37,655 bases of DNA from JBKEDS01 sp047975545. GTDB lineage: Bacteria > Bacteroidota > Bacteroidia > Flavobacteriales > Flavobacteriaceae. The translations under genes and the position numbers were made by a program. The notes beneath the pieces are model-generated. The model was not told the DNA's origin, searched no databases, and saw only the letters and a program-made list of their open reading frames with translations. This document shows positions 1-8,057 of this stretch, in pieces (position 1 is the stretch's first letter; the number at the start of each line of letters is the position of its first letter). The stretch covers positions 1 to 37,655 of the forward strand of contig JBKEDS010000054.1 in assembly GCA_047975545.1 (NCBI GenBank). The letters run 5' to 3'.

Positions 1-179
1 CAAATAACTTAAAAATTTCAAAATTTATTTAATTTTATATAGTATTTGTAAACGTAACGAGTTTTGAAAGAAAAGGATTTAAAACTTTTAATTTAAATAG
101 GAAATAACCGAGTTAAAAAATAAACACTTAACAATTAAGGTGTTGAGCAAATTTAATAGAAACTTAAAAATTGATTACA

Positions 180-1796
180 ATGACAAAAAGATCTGAAAAT
201 CTGGAAGTGTATGGTTTAAAAAACGTAAAAGCAAATTGGAACCTATCGCCTGAAGAACTTCAAAAAATTACAGTTGAAAAAGGAATGGGAAAAGAAACCA
301 AAAATGGTACTTTGGCCGTAAACACCGGTAAATTTACCGGACGTTCGCCTCAGGATCGTTTTTTGGTGAAAGACGCTTACACCGAAGATAAAGTATGGTG
401 GGGAAAAACCAACAAACCGGTTTCTACCGAAAACTTTAACAAACTTAAAGACGAAATAACAAAATACCTTTCCGGTAAGGAAATTTACGTAAGGGACGGC
501 TACGTTTGTGCCGACCCCGAATTTAGAACCAATATTAGAACGGTAACCGAACTGCCTTGGTCCAACTTGTTTGTTTATAACATGTTTTTACGCCCAAGCG
601 AAAAAGAACTGGAAACGTTCCAAGAAGATTGGTTAATCCTTTGCGCCCCGGGCTACGAGTGCCCAAATCCGGAGGCTTACGGCATCCGCCAAGGTAATTT
701 TTCAATCCTTGACTTTACCGCTAAAATTGCTTTGGTTGGCGGTTCGGCCTATACGGGGGAAATGAAAAAAGGTATTTTCTCGGCCCTTAACCTAATTTTG
801 CCTACCGAAAGAAACGTACTGCCCATGCACTGTTCGGCCAATGTTGGCAAAAAAGGCGATACGGCTATTTTCTTTGGGCTTTCCGGTACCGGAAAAACAA
901 CGCTTTCGGCCGATCCCGACAGAAAATTAATTGGCGACGACGAACACGGCTGGACCAAGGACAATACTATTTTTAATTTTGAAGGTGGCTGCTATGCCAA
1001 GGTTATCGATTTAACCGAAGAAAAAGAACCGGACATTTACCGGGCCATCCGTCCAGGCGCTTTGTTGGAAAACGTGGTGTTCGACAAAAACGGCGATGTA
1101 GACTATATGGACAGTTCCATTACACAAAACACCCGTGTATGCTACCCTATTTATCATATCGACAATATTCAGGAAACCCTGTACGCCAACAACCCAAAAA
1201 ATATTTTCTTTTTAACTTGCGATGCGTTCGGGGTATTGCCTCCCGTTTCCAAATTAACGCCAGGCCAAGCGGCTTACCATTTTATTTCGGGCTACACCGC
1301 TAAAGTTGCTGGTACCGAGGCTGGAATTACCGAGCCCGTGCCATCGTTTTCGGCTTGTTTTGGCGCTCCGTTTATGCCGTTGCACCCAACCGTATATGGC
1401 GAAATGTTAAGCAAAAAAATGCAAGATGCGGGCGTAAACGTTTGGTTAATCAACACAGGCTGGAGCGGCGGTCCTTACGGTATAGGCTCGCGTATTAAGT
1501 TAAAATACACCAGAGCTATGATTACCGCTATTTTAAATGGCGATTTGGATGAAGTAGACTACGACCAAAACTTTATTTTTGGCTTGTTTATGCCTAAATA
1601 TTGCCCAGGCGTACCAACCGAAATCCTTGACCCCATGAACACTTGGTTGCAAAAAGGCGCTTATGTTGGTAAAGCCATCCAGTTGGCGCACTCGTTCCAC
1701 TTAAACTTTGAAAAATTTGCGGGACAAGCCAACCAACAAATTATTGAAGGTGGCCCGCTAATTGACGAGCACCACCACTTAGGAGAGCACATTTAA
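180..1796 (+). CDS. pckA: Phosphoenolpyruvate carboxykinase (ATP)
   Basis: Converts oxaloacetate and ATP to phosphoenolpyruvate, ADP and CO2, the first committed step of gluconeogenesis, in the cytosol. The 538-residue product has the usual length for ATP-type PEPCK. It shows the kinase P-loop GLSGTGKTT at residues 233-241, the GDDEHGW metal-binding segment shortly after it, and the N-terminal substrate segment TGRSPQDRF. An upstream in-frame TTG at 171 would add three residues. The ATG at 180 is preferred because its product begins like the family (MTKRSENLEVYGL). The gene stands alone and is closed by a strong hairpin terminator. Its presence fits with the PPi-type phosphofructokinase at 16374-17594, both allowing sugar synthesis from organic or uronic acids. 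The call is secure. Confidence 0.97.
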   Translation: MTKRSENLEVYGLKNVKANWNLSPEELQKITVEKGMGKETKNGTLAVNTGKFTGRSPQDRFLVKDAYTEDKVWWGKTNKPVSTENFNKLKDEITKYLSGKEIYVRDGYVCADPEFRTNIRTVTELPWSNLFVYNMFLRPSEKELETFQEDWLILCAPGYECPNPEAYGIRQGNFSILDFTAKIALVGGSAYTGEMKKGIFSALNLILPTERNVLPMHCSANVGKKGDTAIFFGLSGTGKTTLSADPDRKLIGDDEHGWTKDNTIFNFEGGCYAKVIDLTEEKEPDIYRAIRPGALLENVVFDKNGDVDYMDSSITQNTRVCYPIYHIDNIQETLYANNPKNIFFLTCDAFGVLPPVSKLTPGQAAYHFISGYTAKVAGTEAGITEPVPSFSACFGAPFMPLHPTVYGEMLSKKMQDAGVNVWLINTGWSGGPYGIGSRIKLKYTRAMITAILNGDLDEVDYDQNFIFGLFMPKYCPGVPTEILDPMNTWLQKGAYVGKAIQLAHSFHLNFEKFAGQANQQIIEGGPLIDEHHHLGEHI

Positions 1797-1821
1797 TTTT
1801 GTTTTTTTATTAATACCCGAG

Positions 1822-1853
1822 AGAAGCCCAAATTTGTTTGGGCTTCTTTTTTT
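1822..1853 (+). terminator. Rho-independent terminator of pckA
   Basis: A perfect 11-bp stem (AGAAGCCCAAA paired with TTTGGGCTTCT) with a 4-nt loop is followed by a run of T. It begins about 25 nt after the pckA stop codon. Confidence 0.92.
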
Positions 1854-1897
1854 ACCACTACACCTATGTATTAACTGAAAAATACACAGTTTTACTT

Positions 1898-1933
1898 AAA
1901 AAGGCTTGAAAATTAAAAATTCAAGCCTTTTTT
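1898..1933. terminator. Bidirectional terminator between pckA and the convergent small gene
   Basis: The arms AAAAAGGCTTGAA and TTCAAGCCTTTTT form a symmetrical hairpin with A and T tracts on both sides. It mainly serves the minus-strand gene ending at 1948, since pckA already has its own terminator. Confidence 0.85.
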
Positions 1934-1947
1934 AATCCAATTAACAG

Positions 1948-2346
1948 TTAAAATGGTTGTTTATTCAATTTTCTCAAAAACTGTTCGGGAGTTCCATATT
2001 TCGCCAAAAATTCATCTACTGAAATATGGTCTAACTCCTTTATTTTAGGTTCAATTTTAGCGTTTTCGGATATGTGCCAACAATAGTCTGAATAAATGTT
2101 GAGCCAATCTGCAGACCAAAGTTTACCACCGTATCGGGAAGTAACAACATAATCATTTTGGGTTAAACCTAATTCGGTTAAAAACTCCAAATCAAATTCA
2201 GTAGGATTCATTCGGGCAAAGGAAAGCAGATATTTATCTTCTTGGTCAAGTTCAGAAGCCCTAAATTGGAAATGATGTTTAACCCTTTCTTCGTCAATAG
2301 AAGTTTTGTTAAAAATGAGATTAGATAAGTGTAAATATAAAGCCAT
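1948..2346 (-). CDS. Hypothetical protein, accessory, unknown function
   Basis: I do not recognise a family. The product from the ATG at 2346 has 132 residues, is soluble, and begins MALYLHLSNLIF. It is acidic and rich in aromatic residues, with a central RYGGKLWSADWLNIYSDYCWH segment and no membrane span or signal peptide. An in-frame ATG at 2424 would give 158 residues. I prefer 2346 because the extra residues read like translated leader. Base and codon use is markedly AT-rich compared with pckA and purK, which suggests an acquired gene. It is followed by its own terminator. A degenerate reading frame lies just upstream on the same strand, and tRNA-Arg, a common integration target, lies beyond. 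Function cannot be inferred. Confidence 0.55.
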   Translation of the reverse strand: MALYLHLSNLIFNKTSIDEERVKHHFQFRASELDQEDKYLLSFARMNPTEFDLEFLTELGLTQNDYVVTSRYGGKLWSADWLNIYSDYCWHISENAKIEPKIKELDHISVDEFLAKYGTPEQFLRKLNKQPF

Positions 2347-2471
2347 TACAACGATTTTAAGAGATTTTCTCGGATTATTTGATGTATGTCCATAAATAGC
2401 TAATTTTTCTATATACATAACCAAATCAAAAATTGGTCTTTTTCATTATAGTAAGTATCAGTCCAATTCAG

Positions 2472-2711
2472 TTATAAATACCATTTTTTGGGTTGGCTTT
2501 TCGCAATCAACAATAAATCATCGAAAGCAGTCTCTAAATTGTGCAAAATCTGTTCTTGGTAAAGCATTGCTGACAGACTATGGCTATCATTTAAAAAATC
2601 CTCTAAACGAACAATCATAAATAAATTGTAACTGGTGACGAGAATTTTACTTTGATAGAGATTTTCAAAACTCTTTTTGCTTTTCAGATAGTTGAAAAAT
2701 CCATTGTCTTC
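2472..2711 (-). pseudogene. Degenerate or 5'-truncated coding remnant beside tRNA-Arg
   Basis: On the minus strand, a frame reading EDNGFFNYLKSKKSFENLYQ onward is open for about 79 codons and ends at a TAA at 2472-2474. Its composition looks protein-like: amphipathic, rich in L, F and S, and ending in SQPKKWYL. It has no ATG, GTG or TTG at its 5' end. The nearest ATG, at 2730, is in another frame and stops after 21 codons. This suggests either a frameshifted small gene or the 3' end of a gene cut off at the tRNA-Arg terminator. It is AT-rich like the neighbouring gene at 1948-2346, so the two may have arrived together. Function is unknown. Confidence 0.35.
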
Positions 2712-2730
2712 CCTTAGCCTTGACCTGCAT

Positions 2731-2763
2731 AAAAAACAAAACCACCTACATCTCTGTAAGTGG
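2731..2763 (-). terminator. Terminator of tRNA-Arg
   Basis: Read on the minus strand, CCACTTACA pairs with TGTAGGTGG across a 4-nt loop and is followed by a T-rich tract, 14 nt past the tRNA 3' end. Confidence 0.75.
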
Positions 2764-2777
2764 CTGATTATCAGTTG

Positions 2778-2851
2778 TGATCGCGACAGGATTCGAACCT
2801 GTGACCGTCTGCTTAGAAGGCAGATGCTCTATCCAACTGAGCTACGCGACC
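2778..2851 (-). tRNA. tRNA-Arg(UCU)
   Basis: The minus strand folds into a full cloverleaf. The acceptor GGTCGCG pairs with CGCGATC (one G-T pair), followed by the D arm GCTC/GAGC and the anticodon stem TCTGC/GCAGA with loop CTTCTAA, which gives anticodon TCT. The T arm is ACAGG-TTCGAAT-CCTGT and the discriminator base is A. CCA is not encoded. It reads AGA codons. A consensus promoter lies about 25 bp upstream. Confidence 0.95.
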
Positions 2852-2875
2852 CAAACTTTAAATTTATTTGGTGTG

Positions 2876-2905
2876 CAAATATAAAACTAACTGTAAATTT
2901 GGCAA
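2876..2905 (-). promoter_or_regulatory. Promoter of tRNA-Arg
   Basis: On the minus strand a -33 TTG (2903-2905) is separated by 19 nt from the -7 element TATATTTG (2876-2883). Both match the Bacteroidota consensus TTG / TAnnTTTG at normal spacing. Confidence 0.8.
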
Positions 2906-3055
2906 AAATAATTTCTTGTTTTTTGTGTTGCTTCAAATTTAACCGCAAACATCTTGTTTTAAGTAAGTTGCATGTCTTTGTTTTGTCATAGTTCGTTTTT
3001 GTGGTTAATTTAACAAAGTAACATTGTATCTTTATAACCCAAAAGCCACCATGAA

Positions 3056-3688
3056 ATGATTAACGAACTTAAAGACAACTACGGCTATCTGTTTGAAGAC
3101 GCGCTTTTAAACGAAATAAACAATTCGGGTACATTTAAGGATATTCCCGAAGGGTTTCAACTTATCGATGTAAACGATTATATAAAATCGATGCCCCTTT
3201 TAATTAGTGGTGCCATTAAAATATTGCGGGAAGACAGTAAGGGCGACGAACTCTTGCTTTATTTTATAGAGCGTGGCGATACCTGTGCCATGACCCTTTC
3301 GTGCTGTATGGGCCAAAAAAAAAGCGAAATACGTGCCATTGCCGAAACCCCTACCAGGCTTGTTATGGTTCCTGTTGAAAAAATGGCCGAATGGATGGCA
3401 AAGTACAAAAGCTGGCAAAATTTTATCCTACAAAGCTACCATGACCGGATGACCGAACTCCTCGAAGCCATCGATACCATTGCATTTTTAAACATGAACG
3501 AGCGCCTGTTTAAATACTTGAAGGACAAAGCCATGGTAAACCACAACGATATTATTAACGTTACGCACCAAGAAATAGCTTTCGATTTGCATACCTCCAG
3601 AGTTGTAATATCCCGATTGTTAAAAGTCTTGGAAAATGAAGGTAAAATCGAGCTTTACCGAAATAGTATAAAAATTTTAGACCTTTAA
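3056..3688 (+). CDS. Crp/Fnr-family transcriptional regulator
   Basis: This is a cytosolic DNA-binding regulator of 210 residues, typical of the family. Residues about 25-115 form the cyclic-nucleotide-binding-like beta-roll. Residues about 115-140 form the dimer helix. The C-terminal winged HTH is about 148-205, with the recognition region VTHQEIAFDLHTSRVVISRLLKVLENEG. The sensor fold contains a CC pair (TLSCCMG), which could sense redox or bind a cofactor, but the conserved cAMP phosphate-binding motif is not obvious. The preceding ATG at 3050 meets a stop at once, so 3056 is the start. A -7-like TATCTTTA lies at 3027-3034, overlapping a GTAACA half-site (3018-3023). That half-site resembles the palindromes upstream of the sulfur operon at 13402 and 14265, so this protein is a candidate for binding them. 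That link is inference. Confidence 0.88.
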   Translation: MINELKDNYGYLFEDALLNEINNSGTFKDIPEGFQLIDVNDYIKSMPLLISGAIKILREDSKGDELLLYFIERGDTCAMTLSCCMGQKKSEIRAIAETPTRLVMVPVEKMAEWMAKYKSWQNFILQSYHDRMTELLEAIDTIAFLNMNERLFKYLKDKAMVNHNDIINVTHQEIAFDLHTSRVVISRLLKVLENEGKIELYRNSIKILDL

Positions 3689-3752
3689 AAGCCCTCGGCC
3701 CTTTTATTGTTGAGCCTATTACACTTGTTTTAAAACAGGGATAATATTTCTA

Positions 3753-4907
3753 TTATTCCGAAATTACCCGAATTACACTCTTTACTTCCTCCGCTATTTT
3801 TCTCGCTTCATCAATATCTTCGTTTACAATGGTAACATGCCCCATTTTCCTAAACGGGCGTGTTTGTCTTTTGCCGTAAATATGGGGCGTAACACCATTT
3901 AAGCGCATAATGGCTTCGATGTTTTGGTAAACTACGTTGCCGCTGTAACCCTCGGCACCGACAAGGTTAACCATAACACCTCCAACCTTGCTGTTTGTAT
4001 TGCCAAGCGGCAGGTTTAAAATAGCCCTAATGTGCTGCTCGAATTGCGAGGTATAACTGGCCTCAATAGTTTGGTGGCCGGAGTTGTGTGGTCGGGGCGC
4101 TACTTCGTTTATTAAAATTTGGTCGTCATGGGTTAAAAACATTTCAACCGCCAAAAGCCCAACGTGTTTAAAGGCTTCGGAGGTTTTTAATGCCACTTCG
4201 GTTGCTTTTTGGGCAATATTGCCGGGTATTCTTGCCGGGCAAATAACATATTCCACTTGGTTGGCTTCGGGGTGAAATTCCATTTCAACCACAGGAAAAG
4301 TCTTGGTTTCGCCATTGGCATTTCGGGCCACAATAACGGCCAGCTCGTTTTTAAAGGGGATTAGTTGTTCGGCAATACATTCTACATTTGGTAAACCTTC
4401 CAAATCAGTTATCTGCCGCACAACCTTTACGCCATTGCCATCGTAACCAAATTGTGCCGATTTCCATACAAAAGGCAAACTTAGCCCACCATGGTTAAGG
4501 GCTTCCTTAATTTCCGAGGTATAGGCAAACCGCGAAAAAGGCGCCGTTGGCAACTCGTGGTCCACATAAAATAGTTTTTGCTTGGCCTTGTTTTGTATAG
4601 TACGTAGGGTTTTGGCACTTGGATACACGCTTACGCCTTCTTTTTCCAAATCCTCCAAAGCATTAACGTTAACGTTTTCTATTTCAATGGTTAAAACATC
4701 AACCTGTTTTCCAAAACTATAAACAGCATCGTAATCCATTAAATCGCCCAGAAAAAATTCGTTACAGGCTATTTTGCTCGGGGCTTCGGCACTAACATCC
4801 ATAACGCAAGTATAAATATCGAACTTTCGGGTGCTATAAAGCAACATTTTACCCAATTGACCGCCGCCAAGAATACCCAGTTTAAAATTTGAAGAAAAAT
4901 AGTTCAT
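3753..4907 (-). CDS. purK: 5-(carboxyamino)imidazole ribonucleotide synthase
   Basis: This ATP-grasp enzyme of de novo purine synthesis carboxylates aminoimidazole ribonucleotide with bicarbonate and ATP to give N5-CAIR, the substrate of PurE. The 384 residues match the family length. The N-terminal preATP-grasp fold shows GILGGGQLGKML near residues 12-23. The central ATP-grasp region includes the PFVWKSAQFGYDGNG loop. The metal-binding INEVAPRPHNSGH motif follows, and the C-terminal domain has the usual ...PHIYGKRQTRPFRKMGHV segment. It diverges from the hpt-adk gene, so two purine genes share the 140-bp intergenic region. purE is not in the window. Confidence 0.96.
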   Translation of the reverse strand: MNYFSSNFKLGILGGGQLGKMLLYSTRKFDIYTCVMDVSAEAPSKIACNEFFLGDLMDYDAVYSFGKQVDVLTIEIENVNVNALEDLEKEGVSVYPSAKTLRTIQNKAKQKLFYVDHELPTAPFSRFAYTSEIKEALNHGGLSLPFVWKSAQFGYDGNGVKVVRQITDLEGLPNVECIAEQLIPFKNELAVIVARNANGETKTFPVVEMEFHPEANQVEYVICPARIPGNIAQKATEVALKTSEAFKHVGLLAVEMFLTHDDQILINEVAPRPHNSGHQTIEASYTSQFEQHIRAILNLPLGNTNSKVGGVMVNLVGAEGYSGNVVYQNIEAIMRLNGVTPHIYGKRQTRPFRKMGHVTIVNEDIDEARKIAEEVKSVIRVISE

Positions 4908-4954
4908 ACTTTATTTTTGTTGAAAATTAGCCCGAAAACCAAAAAAATATCACA

Positions 4955-4962
4955 CAAAAATA
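4955..4962 (-). promoter_or_regulatory. Probable -7 element of the purK promoter
   Basis: TATTTTTG on the minus strand matches TAnnTTTG. A possible -33 TTG lies 22 nt upstream at 4985-4987, slightly wide. This would give a leader of about 43 nt. Confidence 0.5.
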
Positions 4963-5025
4963 CATTTAAATATCAATTTATAGCCAAAACCTATTTTAAA
5001 AAATGGCGAATCGTAATCTATTAAC

Positions 5026-5033
5026 TATCTTTG
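5026..5033 (+). promoter_or_regulatory. -7 element of the hpt-adk promoter
   Basis: TATCTTTG is an exact TAnnTTTG match and lies 16 nt upstream of the ATG at 5050, implying a very short leader. No clear -33 TTG is seen. Confidence 0.55.
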
Positions 5034-5049
5034 CCTTTTTAAAAACGTA

Positions 5050-6165
5050 ATGGACACAATAAAGCTACACGACAAATATTTTAAGCCTTTTATTTCTGCC
5101 AAGGAAATAAATCGGGCTATGGAACGTTTGGTCAAAGAAATTGCCAACGACGTAGGCAACGAAATTCCCGTTTTTGTAGGCATACTAAACGGTTCGTTTA
5201 TGGTGGTTAGCGATTTTGTTAAAAAATACCCCAAGCTTTGCGAAGTTACGTTTATTAAACTGGCCTCCTACGAAGGCGTAAAATCCACCGAGGATATCCA
5301 ACGTTTAATTGGATTAACCCAAGATTTAACAGGCCGCACCGTTATTGTTCTCGAAGATATAATCGATACGGGCAATACCTTGGCCGAAATACACCGCATT
5401 TTTAAAAACGAAAAGGTAAAAGCCCTAAAAATAGCCACCCTGTTTTACAAGCCCGAATCCTACAAAAAAGATTTTAAACTACATTACATAGGTATTGAAA
5501 TACCCAATAAATTTATTGTAGGTTACGGATTGGATTATAATGGGCTGGGGCGCAATTTACCCGAAGTATATCAAATAAAACAAACGCAACACATGACAAA
5601 TTTAGTACTATTTGGCCCTCCAGGAGCAGGAAAAGGCACGCAAGCCGAATTTTTAAAGCAAAAATACAAACTCGTCCATATTTCAACGGGCGACGTATTT
5701 CGCTACAACATTAAAAACGAAACCGCTTTGGGCATGTTGGCCAAATCGTACATGGACAAGGGCGAATTGGTACCCGACCAAGTAACCATAGACATGCTAA
5801 AAGCCGAAGTTGAAAAAAACACCGATGCCAACGGCTTTATTTTCGACGGTTTTCCCCGTACCAACGCCCAGGCCGAAGCCTTGGACAAACTGCTGGCAAG
5901 TAAAGACTCGGCCATTAACGCCATGGTAGCTTTAGAAGTAGACGACGAAGTGCTTGTAAAACGCCTACTAAAACGAGGCGAAACCAGCGGCCGTGCCGAC
6001 GATGCCGATGAGTCCATTATACGAAACCGAATTACCGAATACTACAACAAAACCGCTGTTTTAAAAAATTACTATTCCGCACAAAACAAATACTTTGGCG
6101 TAAACGGCGTGGGGTCTATCGAAGATATTACCCTGCGTTTGGGGCAAGTTATAGATAATTTGTAA
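5050..6165 (+). CDS. Fused hypoxanthine phosphoribosyltransferase - adenylate kinase
   Basis: One uninterrupted frame of 371 codons encodes two enzymes. Residues 1-178 are a hypoxanthine/guanine phosphoribosyltransferase, with the PRPP loop VIVLEDIIDTGNT at 98-110, and make IMP or GMP from bases and PRPP. From Met182 onward comes a complete 190-residue short-LID adenylate kinase. It has the P-loop GPPGAGKGT at 189-197, STGDVFRYNI, the DGFPRT motif and the KRGETSGRADD arginine region, and interconverts ATP plus AMP with 2 ADP. The joining segment (YQIKQTQHM) is only a few residues. The ATG at 5593 could restart translation to give free Adk. In related bacteria hpt, adk and obgE are commonly adjacent, and obgE follows here 59 nt later. 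Both active sites look intact. Whether one bifunctional protein or two products are made cannot be decided from sequence. Confidence 0.93.
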   Translation: MDTIKLHDKYFKPFISAKEINRAMERLVKEIANDVGNEIPVFVGILNGSFMVVSDFVKKYPKLCEVTFIKLASYEGVKSTEDIQRLIGLTQDLTGRTVIVLEDIIDTGNTLAEIHRIFKNEKVKALKIATLFYKPESYKKDFKLHYIGIEIPNKFIVGYGLDYNGLGRNLPEVYQIKQTQHMTNLVLFGPPGAGKGTQAEFLKQKYKLVHISTGDVFRYNIKNETALGMLAKSYMDKGELVPDQVTIDMLKAEVEKNTDANGFIFDGFPRTNAQAEALDKLLASKDSAINAMVALEVDDEVLVKRLLKRGETSGRADDADESIIRNRITEYYNKTAVLKNYYSAQNKYFGVNGVGSIEDITLRLGQVIDNL

Positions 6166-6224
6166 TACAAGGGAGTTTCTCACACCCCCATACCCCTACC
6201 CTTATAACCCCATAACCTAAAAAA

Positions 6225-7223
6225 ATGACCGAAGGCAATTTTGTAGATTACGTAAAAATGTATGTAAGTTCCGGTAAGGGCGGGCAAGGCTCAGCCCATT
6301 TGCACCGCGAAAAATATATAGCCAAAGGTGGCCCCGATGGTGGCGATGGCGGTCGTGGCGGTCACGTAATCATTAGGGGCAAGGCAAACCTATGGACGCT
6401 CCTGCACCTAAAATTTAAGCGCCATATACGTGCCGGGCATGGCCAACATGGCGGAAGCTCCCGAAGCACCGGAGCCGATGGCGAGGATGTTTACATAGAC
6501 GTACCCCTTGGCACCGTAATCCGCGATACCGAAACCAACGCCATAATTTTCGAAATTACCCACGACGGCGAAACCCAAATTTTAGCCCAAGGCGGCAAGG
6601 GCGGATTGGGCAACTGGCACTTCAAAAGCGCCACCAACCAAACCCCGCGCTATGCACAGCCCGGACTGCCCATGGAAGAAAAGCACGTAACCATGGAACT
6701 TAAAGTCCTTGCCGATGTAGGCTTGGTAGGCTTCCCCAACGCCGGAAAATCCACACTGTTATCGGTACTAACATCGGCAAAACCCAAAATAGCCGATTAC
6801 GAGTTTACCACCCTAAAACCCAATTTGGGCATTGTGGAATACCGCGATTTCCAAACCTTTGTCATGGCCGACATCCCCGGGATAATCCAAGGCGCCGCCG
6901 AAGGAAAAGGCCTTGGCCACTACTTCCTGCGCCATATCGAGCGCAACTCGGTACTCCTGTTTTTAATCCCCGCCGACGCCCCCGACATACAACAACAGTA
7001 CAATATACTATTGGACGAGCTACGCCGCTACAACCCCGAAATGCTCGACAAGGACCGCCTAATAGCCATATCGAAAAGCGACATGCTCGACGCCGAGCTA
7101 AAACACGAACTCCAACAACAATTAAACAAACAACTGCCCATACCCTACCTATTCATCTCCTCGGTAGCCCAACAAGGCATAACCCAACTAAAGGACAAAC
7201 TTTGGAACATGCTAAACCCGTAA
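6225..7223 (+). CDS. obgE: GTPase ObgE/CgtA, ribosome-associated
   Basis: An essential GTPase that binds the large ribosomal subunit and links ribosome maturation to stress and division. Residues about 5-160 form the glycine-rich Obg domain (GGPDGGDGGRGGHV and AQGGKGGLGN are typical). The G domain follows, with G1 GFPNAGKST at 169-177, switch I ending FTTLKPNLG, and G3 DIPGI. G4 is written SKSD instead of the canonical NKxD. The 332-residue protein ends after the G domain and lacks the C-terminal OCT extension, as is usual in this phylum. It follows hpt-adk by 59 nt and is probably co-transcribed. Confidence 0.96.
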   Translation: MTEGNFVDYVKMYVSSGKGGQGSAHLHREKYIAKGGPDGGDGGRGGHVIIRGKANLWTLLHLKFKRHIRAGHGQHGGSSRSTGADGEDVYIDVPLGTVIRDTETNAIIFEITHDGETQILAQGGKGGLGNWHFKSATNQTPRYAQPGLPMEEKHVTMELKVLADVGLVGFPNAGKSTLLSVLTSAKPKIADYEFTTLKPNLGIVEYRDFQTFVMADIPGIIQGAAEGKGLGHYFLRHIERNSVLLFLIPADAPDIQQQYNILLDELRRYNPEMLDKDRLIAISKSDMLDAELKHELQQQLNKQLPIPYLFISSVAQQGITQLKDKLWNMLNP

Positions 7224-7230
7224 ATTAGTT

Positions 7231-7398
7231 GGGCGTTACCCTACCGGGTCGGGCTTTCCGCTATATCTTTTATGCCGAACTTGTTTCGGCATCCCTTACA
7301 AGCACAGAGTTCCCCCTTGTGTAAAATCTTGTTTATTAATGCCCTTATAAGGCATAAAAGGATGCCGCTTCAATCCCTAACGCGGGGCAAACAGCCAA
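7231..7398 (+). repeat. Dispersed repeat, copy A (diverged internally)
   Basis: The left end GGGCGTTACCCT...CGGGTCGGGCTTTC and the right end CAATCCCTAACGC.GGGCAAACAGCCAA are shared with copies at 32534-32640 and 35101-35207. The interior differs and holds its own perfect hairpin (ATGCCGAA / TTCGGCAT, 7272-7292) and ATGCC/GGCAT repeats (7339-7355). The outer ends contain GCGTTA and TAACGC as inverted motifs. It fills most of the 289-bp gap between obgE and the DUF4136 gene. No coding potential is seen. Confidence 0.75.
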
Positions 7399-7512
7399 TA
7401 GCGGGCAATACTGCTGGGTATTTCCCATCTATTAAAATCCAACCTTGAAACCTAAAACTTCAAACAAAAATCCACTTTTTTTTCTTACATTCGTTTTTCA
7501 AAAAAGAAAGTC

Positions 7513-8034
7513 ATGAAAACCCTGTCCGCAATAATCATTTTGGCCCTAACAGCCTCCTGCGCACCAATCCGTGTAAATTACGATTACGATAAAACCACCA
7601 ACTTCAACACCTACAAAACCTACAACTACTACGCCGACATGAACACCGGCCTAAGCGAACTCGATACCAAGCGTTTTCTTTCGGCCTTGGACAAACAATT
7701 ACAAGCCAAGGGCATAACACTGTCCGACACGCCCGATTTTTTCATCGACATTAAAAGCACCGAGTACCATGCCGCACAACGCAGCAATGTGGGCATAGGC
7801 ATAGGCGGTGGCGGGCGCCATGTTGGCGGGGGTGTTTCCATAGGCGTACCCGTCGGACAATCGAAAATGGAGCGTAGCATAACCATCGATTTTGTAGACG
7901 AAGGCAAAAAACAACTATTTTGGCAAGCCGTAAGCGAAGCCGCTTACAATCCCGATACCACGCCCGAAAACCGTGAAGCCCAATTTAATGCTATTGCCGC
8001 AAAAGTACTCGAACAATATCCGCCAAAGCCATAA
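7513..8034 (+). CDS. DUF4136 lipoprotein
   Basis: The N-terminus MKTLSAIIILALTASC is a lipoprotein signal with the modified cysteine at residue 16, so the product should be anchored on the periplasmic face of a membrane. The 173 residues fit the DUF4136 family. They show the early VNYDYDKTTNFNTYKTYNYY strand pattern, a central glycine-rich stretch (residues about 95-112), and a C-terminal region ending with the family-like AAKVLEQYPP. Biochemical function is unknown for the family. The SDR gene starts 23 nt after the stop, so the two may be co-transcribed. Confidence 0.82.
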   Translation: MKTLSAIIILALTASCAPIRVNYDYDKTTNFNTYKTYNYYADMNTGLSELDTKRFLSALDKQLQAKGITLSDTPDFFIDIKSTEYHAAQRSNVGIGIGGGGRHVGGGVSIGVPVGQSKMERSITIDFVDEGKKQLFWQAVSEAAYNPDTTPENREAQFNAIAAKVLEQYPPKP

Positions 8035-8057
8035 CAATTCATTAAAAAAACAAATTC

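Noticed and set aside
41..60. TAGTATTTG upstream of pckA as a -7 element
   Set aside because: The spacer within the box is one base too long and the distance to the start is over 120 nt; not strong enough to list.
2692..2991. A plus-strand frame of 99 codons over tRNA-Arg
   Set aside because: It runs antisense through the tRNA, its terminator and its promoter, and has no protein-like composition.
6225..7223. SKSD in place of NKxD in ObgE as a sign of lost activity
   Set aside because: All other G motifs are intact, and I believe this variant is common in Bacteroidota Obg proteins, so it is not treated as a defect.
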